From the NCBI GenBank assembly GCA_021789995.1, contig JAJYIQ010000001.1, positions 496,001 to 560,000 of the forward strand: 64,000 nucleotides of DNA, written 5' to 3'. This document shows, one piece after another, positions 32,141-41,631 of the stretch. The position numbers and the translations under genes are program-made. Every line of letters starts with the position of its first letter. Position 1 is the first letter of the stretch. Source of the DNA: a bacterium. GTDB taxonomy: Bacteria; Patescibacteriota; Microgenomatia; UBA1406; GWC2-37-13. Below the pieces are notes generated by a model. It searched no databases. It saw only the letters and a program-made list of their open reading frames with translations, and was not told the DNA's origin.

Positions 32141-33642
32141 AACAGCGTAGCACATCTAATAATCAATCACTGGCGACAGATTTATCACTCATGGATACGG
32201 TACAAAACAAGCGCAGTAGCCTAGAACGGGATATTATGACGCTGAGAGCAACACCTCAAACCGTTATCTCATGGTATTTCAATCATGATCCCCTTAAAGA
32301 GCTTGATGCGTACCGGAATGCGGTTGCTCTAACAACAGGCAGCCGTCGCGATATAGCGGAACCAATAATTTCCGATAGCAGGCATAAAACAATATCGGAA
32401 GCGGGCGCGGCTATTCTCATGATGAATATTGCTTTTCCTGAATTAAATGGATTGATCGGGGAAGCATATACGGACCGGTTTGCGGAAATCATCCAACGTA
32501 ATACTACCGAGAATAAACGGGAAGATAAAAATATTATTATAGGCACTCTTGATCTTGTCGCTTTTACTCTTTATACATTACACCAAAGTAGTGGAAAAAG
32601 GGATCTATACACTCGCACTGAATTGGAACATATGAAAATTGCCGCCGATTTATTGATTTATGCCTCTATTGCTAATGTACAAGAACCAACGGACGTAACA
32701 GTAAAGATAGATAATCGTACCAGGAAAATGACGAGGGAAGGCATTAACCGGTTATATGCATTGGATATATACCAATCCGTCGCCGACTATGGCTTATCAC
32801 AAAAAGCCGATGAGATATCTCAACTTATCGGACTGGAAAGTCTCATGTCTTATGCAACGGTGTTTTTAAATGCCGCTAGATTGCCAACAGTAAGAAAGAG
32901 AGCGGGATTGTCTCAGCAAAAGCAATTACTGGGCCGCATGATCGATGCCGTCGAACACATTTTTGTTGAGCATCCGGAACGGTTGAATGACGAAAACCGG
33001 GGCCGATATCAGGGTAAACTGCATGAATTGATGTGGTTTATCGATATGCAGTTTTATATTGAAACGGCACACAAGTACTACATACAACTTTATCCGGCCC
33101 AACGAGCAGAAGACCAACCACATATCGAATATCCAAGCATTAATCGGGGATTTGATTATCGGTTGCGAGATGCTAGGAACGATCAGTTTATTCTGGTACA
33201 GTTAAAGTCAGGAAAAAAAGGGCATCAATATCATCCGTTAATTAAGGTTCTTAAAGATCCGCAAATGATTGATTATAATCCGGAACAACTACGGGAAAAA
33301 GTCGCATCATACCGAAAAGCGATTATGGCGGACTTTGCCGATCCGGCTATCAGTGCGCATCTTTTGCCTTCAATCTGTCAGGCGGCAACCGAGCTGGAAA
33401 CAAACAGTCATAATCTCTTGGAATATGTTAATCAAAACCAGGATCTGGGTGGTGACTTTGATACACGGCCAATGTCAAGACAACAAAGAAGATATTACCA
33501 GAGACAGTTGCGCAAAATGCAGGAAAAAACACATCGACAGCTGGAAAGACAACATATTCCCAGTCAAAAGTCGATGACGATTGATGCGTTAACTAAAGTG
33601 TTGGAAAGCTATTATGTTCCTCCGACTCCGAAAAAGAAATAA
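32131..33642 (+). CDS. Unrecognised 503-residue protein with nuclease-like motif
   Basis: A soluble, mostly helical protein with no signal peptide or membrane helix. The one suggestive block is GFDYRLRD (340-347) followed by FILVQLKSGK (353-362). An Asp, a short spacer, then a hydrophobic strand ending QxK is the pattern of PD-(D/E)xK-fold nucleases that use Gln in the second position. A helical Glu (KLHEL, about 299) could be the first acidic residue. The C-terminus is basic (RQQRRYYQRQLRK). It lies in the accessory island. Function is unknown; nuclease is a hypothesis. Confidence 0.6.
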   Translation: MGAEQRSTSNNQSLATDLSLMDTVQNKRSSLERDIMTLRATPQTVISWYFNHDPLKELDAYRNAVALTTGSRRDIAEPIISDSRHKTISEAGAAILMMNIAFPELNGLIGEAYTDRFAEIIQRNTTENKREDKNIIIGTLDLVAFTLYTLHQSSGKRDLYTRTELEHMKIAADLLIYASIANVQEPTDVTVKIDNRTRKMTREGINRLYALDIYQSVADYGLSQKADEISQLIGLESLMSYATVFLNAARLPTVRKRAGLSQQKQLLGRMIDAVEHIFVEHPERLNDENRGRYQGKLHELMWFIDMQFYIETAHKYYIQLYPAQRAEDQPHIEYPSINRGFDYRLRDARNDQFILVQLKSGKKGHQYHPLIKVLKDPQMIDYNPEQLREKVASYRKAIMADFADPAISAHLLPSICQAATELETNSHNLLEYVNQNQDLGGDFDTRPMSRQQRRYYQRQLRKMQEKTHRQLERQHIPSQKSMTIDALTKVLESYYVPPTPKKK

Positions 33643-33673
33643 GAAGAAAAAAATTAGTTATAATTGAAGTGTT

Positions 33674-33919
33674 ATGCTGAAAATCCTCTCGTGGAATATC
33701 TGGCATAACGGCAATTTGGAGCAGGCCAATGATTTCCTGAAAAACGCTAACGCCAACATCATCGGTTTGCAGGAAGCGATGAGAAAAGACGGGAAAATCC
33801 AACTGACCGATAAACTGTTTAAGGAACTGGGATATCGATACGTTTATGCGCCGGCTTTCCAAGTCGAATAATTCCCCACCTCCGACCATTTGACAATAAC
33901 AGTAACGGTGGAAATATGA
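33674..33919 (+). pseudogene. Relic of an EEP-family hydrolase
   Basis: The frame starts like an EEP protein (ILSWNIWHNGNLEQANDFL, then IIGLQEAMRKDG with the metal Glu), stops at TAA 33869-33871, and continues in the same frame with FPTSDHLTITVTVEI, the family C-terminus including the SDH motif. About 150 middle residues are missing. This is an internally deleted gene with an in-frame stop. TATAAT lies 9 nt before the ATG. Confidence 0.75.
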
Positions 33920-34179
33920 AGCTTTTCTTTCGGCATAATTATTATAATAATTCCATAATCGTTAATATCACCACATTAGCAGTTTCCATACTCTTTTCCT
34001 TTTATTCATCGATATTTATTAACGACAATTTTTTGGACAAATTTTTCGGCTATCCTGCCGACTCTCTGTGCCGAACATCACCGCTCGCTGATTGCCTGCC
34101 GCCGAATAGCTTGGTTATTTCATTTCTTATAACTTTCATGCTGCTAACCGTTACCATTGCCTTTTTATTAAAATATTAA
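33916..34179 (+). CDS. Small two-helix membrane protein
   Basis: An 87-residue protein with helices at about 14-33 and 67-85 and an extracytoplasmic loop holding two cysteines (DSLCRTSPLADCLPP), which may form a disulfide. It begins inside the stop codon of the EEP relic (ATATGA), so it may once have been coupled to it. No family is recognised. The bases from 34180 to 34321 hold no gene. Confidence 0.5.
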   Translation: MKLFFRHNYYNNSIIVNITTLAVSILFSFYSSIFINDNFLDKFFGYPADSLCRTSPLADCLPPNSLVISFLITFMLLTVTIAFLLKY

Positions 34180-34321
34180 TACCTAAAATATAGGAAGAAA
34201 TAAGTTCTTTACACGCTTTATTTTATTATTTCCCTTGTTTCCTGATCAATCCCTTCGTACATCGGCGGGAAGAGAATGTCGATGGCACTATCTATCATCC
34301 GCCTGTATCTTCATTTATGAA

Positions 34322-34990
34322 TTACTGGCAACCGAGCTGCGATTTGCAGGTATCCTGAGCGGCACCGGCCGGCAGGTTATCGCAGGCGGCGCAGGCCGAT
34401 CGCGGCGCACTTCCTCCCTGAATCGTCCCGCTTCCCTGTCCATCTGGCGGAGCGCCGGGAACGGTGAATTCACCGAAGGAAATACCGCTTGGTATAGTAA
34501 GTAACGAATTATCCGCCGACCAGTTGTTGCAGGAAAAATTCATATTTTTATTTATGTCGGGCTGCTGGCTGTTGGTACCGGTTGGCGCCGGAGTCATATT
34601 AGCTAAATCGAACTTAAAGCCTTGTTTGCTATTGTCATTCCACATATAAGCAGTTGTGCCATCAACCAAAACATGGCCTTTCATGGTAATATTTGGTGCG
34701 TTGGACGTAAAATCTTCCCTGACTTTGCCGCCGCTCGCATATACTGTCCCTTCGACCGTCACATCATTAGTCTTATTTGAAAAGCCACATTTGAGCGCCC
34801 GGCCGGCAGTAAGCAAACTTTTGATTGAGCCGGTTATATTTTCCGGTTTGTTTTCCGCTTTCGCAGCCGCCGGAGCGGTAATAATCTTTTCTGCCGGTTT
34901 TTTGGCTGCTGATTTATTCATGAAGTACAATCCTCCGCCGACAACAACAACCGCTACCACTCCCAAAACCATCCAAATTGTGTTTTTCAT
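34322..34990 (-). CDS. Membrane-anchored extracellular protein with Cys-rich tail
   Basis: About 222 residues: an N-terminal helix (MVLGVVAVVVVGGGLYFM), an Ala/Lys/Pro linker, a beta-rich domain with ITGSIKSLLTAGRALKCGFS, VTVEGTVYASGGKVREDF and MKGHVLVDGTTAYMW, then a C-terminal cluster SACAACDNLPAGAAQDTCKS ending QLGCQ. The middle part resembles small lipoprotein-like domains that bind ligands in a beta-barrel. No family name is certain. MKNTIW at 34990 is chosen over a longer start. Confidence 0.6.
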   Translation of the reverse strand: MKNTIWMVLGVVAVVVVGGGLYFMNKSAAKKPAEKIITAPAAAKAENKPENITGSIKSLLTAGRALKCGFSNKTNDVTVEGTVYASGGKVREDFTSNAPNITMKGHVLVDGTTAYMWNDNSKQGFKFDLANMTPAPTGTNSQQPDINKNMNFSCNNWSADNSLLTIPSGISFGEFTVPGAPPDGQGSGTIQGGSAPRSACAACDNLPAGAAQDTCKSQLGCQ

Positions 34991-35049
34991 ATACTTATTT
35001 CTACAATATAGTTCAGGCGCTGTCAAGGTAATGTCCGAATTATGACGAG

Positions 35050-37002
35050 TTATACCGGCTCGGATTCCGCCGTTAACACATGGCTTTTAAACTGGGAGTT
35101 GTACAAATCGGCGTAGAAGCCGTTTTTGACAAGTAAGCTTTTATGTGTTCCCTTTTCGATAATCGTCCCGTGATTCATCACCAGAATCAAATCGGCGTTG
35201 CGGATGGTCGACAACCGGTGAGCAATGACAAAATTAGTCCGGCCTTTCATCAGTTTTTCCATCGCATCCTGAATAAGCAGCTCGGTGCGGGTATCAACGC
35301 TGCTGGTCGCCTCATCCAAAATTAATATTTCCGGATCGGCAAGGAAAGCGCGGGCAATGGTTAGTAACTGTTTTTGCCCCTGGGAAATATTGGTCGCTTC
35401 TTCATTTAACACCGTGTTGTAACCTTCAGGCAATGTCCGGATAAAATGGTCGGCATAGGCGGCTTTTGACGCCTCGATGATTTCCTCTTCTGTCGCCGCT
35501 TCCCGGCCATAAGCGATATTGTCGCGAAGCGTACCGTGAAAAAGCCAGGTGTCCTGTAATACCATTCCAAACATTTTTCTTAAATCACCGCGACGCAATT
35601 TCGTAATATCAACACCATCAACTAAGATTTTGCCGCTATTGACTTCATAAAAACGCATCAATAAATTCACCAGCGTCGTTTTACCAGCACCGGTCGGACC
35701 GACAATCGCCACCATTTGGCCAGGATTGGCATATAGATTCATATCGTGCATGAGTATTTTGTCCGGACTGTAGCCGAAAACCACATGTTCGAAGCAGACA
35801 TCACCTTTCGGCTCTTTGATGACTGCCGGATAGCTGACTTCCGGTATCTGCTCCGGTTCATCGAGAAGTTCAAACACCCGTTCGGCCGAGGCAATCGCCG
35901 ATTGGATAACATTCATGATATTAGCAAGCTGCGTAATCGGAAAAGTAAATTGCGACGAATATTGGATAAACGCCTGGACATCGCCTAAAGAAATCCCGTT
36001 TTGCGTCGCCATGATGCCGCCGACAACCGCAACCAGAACATAACCGAGATTGCCGACGAAACGCATCAGGGGAAAAATGATACCCGACACATACTGTGCT
36101 TTCCAACCAGCGTCATACAATTTATCATTCAAGCGATCGAATTCGTCATTGGCTTTTTTCTCATAACTAAAGGCTTTGACGATTTTATGACCAACATACA
36201 TTTCCTCGACATGGCCGTTTAAGTCCCCCAAAGAAGCCTGTTGTTTCCGGAAATAATCCTGCGACCGTTTGGCAATGCCGGTGACGATAAAAATGCTTAT
36301 CGGCAATGTAAACAAGGTGATCAAACTCAAGATCCAACTGATCGAAAGCATCATAATGAGGACACCGATGATTGTCACGAACGAGGTGATAAATTGAGTG
36401 ATGCTTTGCTGCAGAGTCGAACTAACATTATCCATATCATTGACCGCCCGGCTTAAAATTTCGCCGTGGGTGCGACCATCGAAATACTTCAAAGGCAGCC
36501 GATTCAGCTTTTCATCGACATCGCGTCGCATCTTATAGACCGTCCGTTGAGCCACGCCGGACATAAGATACTGCTGGATAAAAGTGAAAATAGCGCTGAC
36601 GATATACAAAATAATTAAAATCAGGATGATCCGGCCGATATAGCCAAATTCGATACCGGGAACGGGTAACAAATGGAGAGATAGCGACGGATTAGCTTGT
36701 AATTGCTTTTCTATCTGCAGATTGCGAACCTGGATGAGAAAACTGGCAATAAGGTTGTCGAAAAGCTTGGTCGTTGCTAATCCTAAAATCTTCGGACCAA
36801 CAATACTGAAGATCGTACCGAAAATAGCACAGATCAGAACAACAATAAATTTCGTTTTTTCCGGGGCGAAATATTTCAAGAGCCGCACAAGCGTGCCGCG
36901 GAAATCTTTTGCTTTTTCGACCGGCCGGCCCATGGCACCAAAGCCGCCGCGGCCCATCGGGCCCGGGGCGCTGCGCGTAGCATCTTTTTCTTTAGGTGGC
37001 AT
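35050..37002 (-). CDS. ABC exporter half-transporter (catalytically canonical subunit)
   Basis: A 650-residue protein with six membrane helices (about 50-360) and an ATPase domain. Walker A is GPTGAGKTT, the signature is NISQGQKQ (Ser-Gln instead of SGG), Walker B is ILILDEATSSVD with the catalytic Glu, and the H-loop is VIAHRLST. The N-terminus is a Gly/Pro-rich soluble extension. It is co-transcribed with the half-transporter at 37005-38738, 2 bp apart, so the pair forms a heterodimeric exporter. Confidence 0.92.
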   Translation of the reverse strand: MPPKEKDATRSAPGPMGRGGFGAMGRPVEKAKDFRGTLVRLLKYFAPEKTKFIVVLICAIFGTIFSIVGPKILGLATTKLFDNLIASFLIQVRNLQIEKQLQANPSLSLHLLPVPGIEFGYIGRIILILIILYIVSAIFTFIQQYLMSGVAQRTVYKMRRDVDEKLNRLPLKYFDGRTHGEILSRAVNDMDNVSSTLQQSITQFITSFVTIIGVLIMMLSISWILSLITLFTLPISIFIVTGIAKRSQDYFRKQQASLGDLNGHVEEMYVGHKIVKAFSYEKKANDEFDRLNDKLYDAGWKAQYVSGIIFPLMRFVGNLGYVLVAVVGGIMATQNGISLGDVQAFIQYSSQFTFPITQLANIMNVIQSAIASAERVFELLDEPEQIPEVSYPAVIKEPKGDVCFEHVVFGYSPDKILMHDMNLYANPGQMVAIVGPTGAGKTTLVNLLMRFYEVNSGKILVDGVDITKLRRGDLRKMFGMVLQDTWLFHGTLRDNIAYGREAATEEEIIEASKAAYADHFIRTLPEGYNTVLNEEATNISQGQKQLLTIARAFLADPEILILDEATSSVDTRTELLIQDAMEKLMKGRTNFVIAHRLSTIRNADLILVMNHGTIIEKGTHKSLLVKNGFYADLYNSQFKSHVLTAESEPV

Positions 37003-37004
37003 AA

Positions 37005-38738
37005 TTAAGTTTCGTTAATTTCCGTTTGCGATAATTGCGAATGGACAATATCGCTATAAACTTTACAGGTTTTTAAAAGTTGGTGATGTTTGCCGATACC
37101 GACCGCTTTTCCGTCATCCAAAACTATAATCTGGTCAGCATCAATGACGGTACTGACACGTTGAGCAACAATAATAACAGTGGCATTTTTCGTTTCCCCT
37201 TTTAACGCTTCGCGCAATTTGGCATCGGTTTTGAAATCAAGAGCGGAAAAAGTATCGTCGAAAATATAGATTTCCGGTTTTCGTACCAAAGCACGAGCAA
37301 TAGATAGTCGTTGCTGTTGGCCGCCGGAAAAATTAGTACCGCCCTGGGCGACCGGTGAGTAATAACCTTCCGGCATTTTACTGATAAATTCGCTTGCCTG
37401 GGCGATATCCGCCGCATGGACAATTTCCTTTTCCGTCGCTTTTTCCTTGCCAAAGCGCAAGTTGTCATTAATTGTTCCGGCAAAGAGAATTGCTTTTTGC
37501 GGCACAAAACCGATTTTACTGCGTAAGTCGTATTGAGTTATCTCCTGCACGGCCACGCCGTCAACCAAAATTTTCCCGCTATCAATATCGTAAAAACGGG
37601 GGACGAGGTTGACTAGTGTCGATTTGCCGGCGCCGGTGCCGCCAATGATCGCTGTCACTTTTCCCGGTGCTGCCGTGAATGTGATATTGGACAAGGCTGG
37701 TTTTTCCGCGCCGTGATAACTGAAAGTAACATCTTGAAATTCGACATACCCGCGTTTACCATCGGCTTTTTTCGGATGTTTTGGATCATCGATGTCGGGC
37801 TTTAAGGCAAAAATTTCATTGATTCGCTTGGCCGAGGCTTCTGCGCGGGGAACCATAATGAAAAGAAGGGCGACCATCAGAAGTGAGAAAAGAATCTGCA
37901 TCGCATACTGCAAAAAGGCAAACATCGCGCCGATATTCAGAGTACTGGCGGCAACGCGCAGACTACCGAACCAGATAATACCGACGCTCGTCATATTGAT
38001 CGTTAGCATCATCACCGGCATCATGATCGCCATTAGTTCGTTAACTCTTATGGCAAGATTGGTGACGTCGTGATTTGCTTCATCAAACCGTTTTTCCTCA
38101 TGGCGGGTCCGGTCAAAAGCACGAACGACGCGGACACCGGTAAGGTTTTCATCAAGAATAAGGTTTAGTTTATCCAACTTTTCCTGCATGATGGAAAAAA
38201 GCGGAATAGCAACAAATAACAGAAAGAGAATGACAGCAATTAATCCCGGCATAGCAGCCACCAATACCCACGACAAGCCAACGTCCTGGTTTAAGGCAAG
38301 GATTATGCCAACAACCAAGGTAATCGGTGCCGTTATTAACATATTCAATATCATGACCATTACTTGCTGGATTTGGTTGGTATCATTGGTCGTCCGGGTA
38401 ATAAGCGATGCGGAGCTAATAGCATCAAATTCGTGGAGAGAAAAAAGCTGGATATGTTTGAAAATCGCCGCCCGTATCCGTTGAACCATACCGACTGCCA
38501 CTTTAGACGAAAAATAGATACCGATAATCGCCGAAATGCCGCCGCCAATCGCTACAAATACCATAATGATACCGGTACGGTAAATATAGGCGGTATCGAA
38601 CTGGGCAATGCCTTTATTGACAATATCGGACATGAGATTTGGCAGATATAGGTTGGCTGCCGATTGACCGATTGCTAAAAGGATAATGAGAATGAGTAAA
38701 AATTCGTATCCTTTAAGGAATCGTAATAATTTGGTCAT
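37005..38738 (-). CDS. ABC exporter half-transporter (degenerate-site subunit)
   Basis: A 577-residue protein with six helices and an ATPase domain: Walker A GGTGAGKST, signature NFSGGQQQ, Walker B IYIFDDTFSALD. The catalytic Glu after Walker B is Asp here and the H-loop His is Gln (VAQRVST), the mark of the degenerate site in heterodimeric exporters such as TM287/288. It is divergent from a MarR regulator whose operator may lie in the shared 64-bp gap. The substrate is probably a drug or lipid. Confidence 0.92.
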   Translation of the reverse strand: MTKLLRFLKGYEFLLILIILLAIGQSAANLYLPNLMSDIVNKGIAQFDTAYIYRTGIIMVFVAIGGGISAIIGIYFSSKVAVGMVQRIRAAIFKHIQLFSLHEFDAISSASLITRTTNDTNQIQQVMVMILNMLITAPITLVVGIILALNQDVGLSWVLVAAMPGLIAVILFLLFVAIPLFSIMQEKLDKLNLILDENLTGVRVVRAFDRTRHEEKRFDEANHDVTNLAIRVNELMAIMMPVMMLTINMTSVGIIWFGSLRVAASTLNIGAMFAFLQYAMQILFSLLMVALLFIMVPRAEASAKRINEIFALKPDIDDPKHPKKADGKRGYVEFQDVTFSYHGAEKPALSNITFTAAPGKVTAIIGGTGAGKSTLVNLVPRFYDIDSGKILVDGVAVQEITQYDLRSKIGFVPQKAILFAGTINDNLRFGKEKATEKEIVHAADIAQASEFISKMPEGYYSPVAQGGTNFSGGQQQRLSIARALVRKPEIYIFDDTFSALDFKTDAKLREALKGETKNATVIIVAQRVSTVIDADQIIVLDDGKAVGIGKHHQLLKTCKVYSDIVHSQLSQTEINET

Positions 38739-38743
38739 AGTAA

Positions 38744-38757
38744 TTGACTTTCGTTAA
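38744..38757. promoter_or_regulatory. Possible MarR operator
   Basis: TTGACTTTCGTTAA is an imperfect palindrome (TTGAC...GTTAA) just ahead of the ABC exporter start and facing the MarR gene. MarR proteins commonly bind such AT-rich inverted sites to repress both divergent units. No second clear copy was found. Confidence 0.3.
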
Positions 38758-38802
38758 GAAATATATTATACTATATAATTATTTGATAATCTAACTATTT
38801 AT

Positions 38803-39231
38803 ATGTCTAATGATATTACGATCGAACTGATGGAAACGATGTTTGGCGTTGTCCGTCTCATAAAGGAGGAAATGTCTCATTCCCATAATTTATCACATTT
38901 AAGCATCCTGCAGATGCAGGCGTTATTTTTCCTCAATCAGCATGAAAATACAATGATGAGCGATATCGCCAATTATTTTCATATCGAATTGCCTTCGGCG
39001 ACCAGCCTGATGAACAAGCTTTACGACCAAAAATTGGTCAAACGCCATGAAGATCCGAAAGATCGTCGGTTGGTCCGTATTACTCTGACCGACAAAGGTA
39101 AAAATTTACTGCAACAAGCAATGAATGACCGCAGAAAAACAATGGAAAATATACTATCATATTTATCAGAAAAAGAAAAAGAACGCCTTTTAAGTATTTT
39201 AAAAACATTGCGTGGTTGTTTGCAGAAATAA
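38803..39231 (+). CDS. MarR-family transcriptional regulator
   Basis: A 142-residue winged-helix regulator. The HTH and wing read MMSDIANYFHIELPSATSLM, then NKLYDQKLVKRHEDPKDRRL with VRITLTDKGKNLL, a textbook MarR wing. Long terminal helices support dimerisation. It is divergent from the exporter and 3 bp ahead of two membrane-fusion genes, so it probably controls the whole efflux locus in response to a ligand. Confidence 0.92.
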   Translation: MSNDITIELMETMFGVVRLIKEEMSHSHNLSHLSILQMQALFFLNQHENTMMSDIANYFHIELPSATSLMNKLYDQKLVKRHEDPKDRRLVRITLTDKGKNLLQQAMNDRRKTMENILSYLSEKEKERLLSILKTLRGCLQK

Positions 39232-39234
39232 AAA

Positions 39235-40329
39235 ATGAAAAAAACAGCCATTATTATTATTGTTTTTTTTGTCCTCGCTTTTGCCGGTATCATGCTTTAT
39301 GGCCGTATCAATAATCAGTTAGTTATTAATTCCCAGACGACGACCGAATCGGCGGCCCGCTTCGTCAGTTCGACAATAACCGCCGATGGGGCAGTCACTG
39401 CCCAGGATCAGGCCACACTCCATTTCCAGACCGGTGGTAAACTCGTTTATCTACCCTTAAAAGAAGGTGATAAAGTCTATCAGGGACAAACGATTGCCCA
39501 GCTTGATACTTACCAATTACAGCGTGATCTGACGACCGCACTCAACAATTACCGCTCCACCCGTGATACTTTTGACCAAACACAGACCAACAGTCAAAAC
39601 AATTATCTTCAGGCCCAACAATATTATCCTTACAATACCTATGGTGCAGCTGGTATTGGCGGCACAGCGGAAACAAATGCGATTAACGACGTCGTTAAAA
39701 GAATCATCGACCAAAACCAGGCCAATCTTGATAACTCCGTTATTAAAGTCGAAACAGCCAATTACGCGCTGCAGCTGGCGACATTGACATCGCCGTTAAA
39801 CGGCATTATCACTCACGAAGATGTCACTGTCCCCAATCAAAATATTACCGCCACGACTAATTTTACCGTCGCCGACCCGTCCACCATGGTTTTTCGCGCT
39901 AATGTATCAATTGAAGATATTTATTACATTAGTGAAGGGAGCAAAGTAACTTTGGCAATTGACGGCCTTCCGGATAAAATAAAAGGGACAGTTACCAAAA
40001 TTTATCCGTCAAAAGTAACGCTTGCCAACGGCCAGACCGTTTACCAAGTAGACATTCAAAGCGATGAACTAAAAAAATTAGGAAAATTGGACCAGGCCGG
40101 TACCGCAATCATTAGCACCAATGCCGAAAATGTCGCTCTTGTCCCCGCTTGGACAGTTTTGTCCGGCCAATATATTTGGATTGACAGTAACGGCCGGCCG
40201 GTATTAAAAACAGTGACCACCGGCAAAACCCATGGTAACGAGATAGAAATCACCAGCGGTTTGTCACCAGACGATAAAATTATTACCAATCCCCAATCTA
40301 TTCCGTCATTAAAATATCCGATGCTATGA
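39235..40329 (+). CDS. HlyD/RND-type membrane-fusion (adaptor) protein
   Basis: A 364-residue protein with one N-terminal helix (IIIIVFFVLAFAGIML), a lipoyl/biotinyl-like half motif (LPLKEGDKVYQGQTIAQLDT, about 75-95), a coiled hairpin with an Asn/Gln-rich tip, the second lipoyl half (TLTSPLNGIITHEDV) and a beta-barrel domain. Such adaptors link an inner transporter to an exit duct. It overlaps the next gene, a shorter adaptor, by 4 bp. Confidence 0.88.
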   Translation: MKKTAIIIIVFFVLAFAGIMLYGRINNQLVINSQTTTESAARFVSSTITADGAVTAQDQATLHFQTGGKLVYLPLKEGDKVYQGQTIAQLDTYQLQRDLTTALNNYRSTRDTFDQTQTNSQNNYLQAQQYYPYNTYGAAGIGGTAETNAINDVVKRIIDQNQANLDNSVIKVETANYALQLATLTSPLNGIITHEDVTVPNQNITATTNFTVADPSTMVFRANVSIEDIYYISEGSKVTLAIDGLPDKIKGTVTKIYPSKVTLANGQTVYQVDIQSDELKKLGKLDQAGTAIISTNAENVALVPAWTVLSGQYIWIDSNGRPVLKTVTTGKTHGNEIEITSGLSPDDKIITNPQSIPSLKYPML

Positions 40330-40958
40330 AAAAAAAATTTACTTTTAACCGCAATTCGCTGTCGATTATCGGCGTCGTTTTTCTGATGATTGTTGCAATC
40401 GGCGTTTATCTATATATCCAGTTGACCGTCGGCCGGATATTTATCGATAATTCCATAATTCAGACGCCGGTCATTACCGTTTCGCCGTCTGCCGCTGGCA
40501 AAGTGCTGGAAATGGACGTCAAGGAAGGACAGACGGTTACGCCCGGTGATCCGCTAGCCGTCGTCGGTTCGCAAACCCTGCGCGCCGATACCGATGGGCT
40601 GGTAATTTCTGCACCTGACCTGACCGGTTCCACCGTCAACCAGACAACTGCTTTGATCCAAATGATCCGGCCGGTCAATATGCGTGTCGCCGGCACGATT
40701 GACGAAAATAAAGGTTTAAACCAAATCAAGATTGGGCAAGTCGTGTCCTTTACTGTTGATGCACTGCCTGGCCAAACTTTCTGGGGTTATATCGATGAAG
40801 TTTCTCCGGCGGCCAACCAACAGGTATTTTCTTTCTCGACCTCAACCGAGCGGCCAACGCAGCAGTTTACCGTTTACGCCAAATTCGATACTGTCAAATA
40901 TCCGGCGATCAAAAACGGGATGTCGGCCAAAATGACCGTCTTCACGAAAACGCGGTGA
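40326..40958 (+). CDS. Short HlyD-like membrane-fusion protein
   Basis: A 210-residue adaptor with an N-terminal helix (LSIIGVVFLMIVAIGVYLYI), one lipoyl-like motif (MDVKEGQTVTPGDPLAVVGS, ADTDGLVISAPDLTG) and a beta-barrel (GTIDENKGLNQIKIGQVVSF). It lacks the helical hairpin of the upstream adaptor. The pair under MarR suggests a cell-envelope efflux assembly with the divergent ABC exporter, although no outer-membrane duct gene is present. Confidence 0.8.
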   Translation: MKKKFTFNRNSLSIIGVVFLMIVAIGVYLYIQLTVGRIFIDNSIIQTPVITVSPSAAGKVLEMDVKEGQTVTPGDPLAVVGSQTLRADTDGLVISAPDLTGSTVNQTTALIQMIRPVNMRVAGTIDENKGLNQIKIGQVVSFTVDALPGQTFWGYIDEVSPAANQQVFSFSTSTERPTQQFTVYAKFDTVKYPAIKNGMSAKMTVFTKTR

Positions 40959-40967
40959 TAAAATAGA

Positions 40968-41582
40968 ATGATGATGAAGCATATACTCCGCCATTTTCAA
41001 AAAAACGATCCCCGGCTTTATGAATACTTTATCAAGGTCGGTGAATTATATGAAATAAAAAAAGACAAGCCGGCCAATTATTTTCATCGGCTGTGCAAAG
41101 AAATTATTTGTCAGCAACTCTCCGACAAGTCCGGCGATACTATCCATGACCGCTTCCGGAAATTATTTCCGAAACGCTTTGTACATCCCTCGGATGTTCT
41201 TCAACTTTCCCACGAAATGCTTCGAAGCAGTGGTATGTCCAACGCCAAAACCCGCTATGTCAAAAATCTGGCGGAAGCGATTGTTAATAAAACATTACCG
41301 ATAATCAGACTGGATAAAATGAACGATGAAGAAATTATTGTAGAATTGACAAAAGTAAAAGGTATCGGCCGCTGGACGGCGGAAATGTTTCTTATTTTTG
41401 TCCTCGGTCGGGAAAACGTTTTTTCCTACGGCGACTTGGGGTTAAAAAAAAGCCTGATGAAAATATACGGATTTAAAAAAGAGCCATTAAAAAAAACGGT
41501 GGAAAAAATCGTTGCCCGCTGGTCACCATACAAATCCTATGCTTCACGGATACTTTGGGAAAGCTTGAAAATAAACCCTTAG
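40968..41582 (+). CDS. HhH-GPD family DNA-3-methyladenine glycosylase
   Basis: A 204-residue base-excision glycosylase without the AlkA N-terminal domain. The HhH motif is TKVKGIGRWTAEMFLIFVLG and the catalytic Asp is in FSYGDLGLKKS. KEIICQQLSDKSGDTIHDRF is the family helix pair. Three ATG codons stand in a row (40968, 40971, 40974); TAAAAT at 40959-40964 is 6 nt from the second, which would be the leaderless choice. Confidence 0.87.
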   Translation: MMMKHILRHFQKNDPRLYEYFIKVGELYEIKKDKPANYFHRLCKEIICQQLSDKSGDTIHDRFRKLFPKRFVHPSDVLQLSHEMLRSSGMSNAKTRYVKNLAEAIVNKTLPIIRLDKMNDEEIIVELTKVKGIGRWTAEMFLIFVLGRENVFSYGDLGLKKSLMKIYGFKKEPLKKTVEKIVARWSPYKSYASRILWESLKINP

Positions 41583-41631
41583 TTGATTTTTATAAAAAAA
41601 ATGGTATCATTAAGGATAGTTTGGTTGGGAG

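Noticed and set aside
29140-33919. Accessory region as a defence island with CRISPR or restriction-modification
   Set aside because: No direct-repeat array, Cas gene or methyltransferase was found; only the tentative nuclease-like motif of the 503-residue protein remains.
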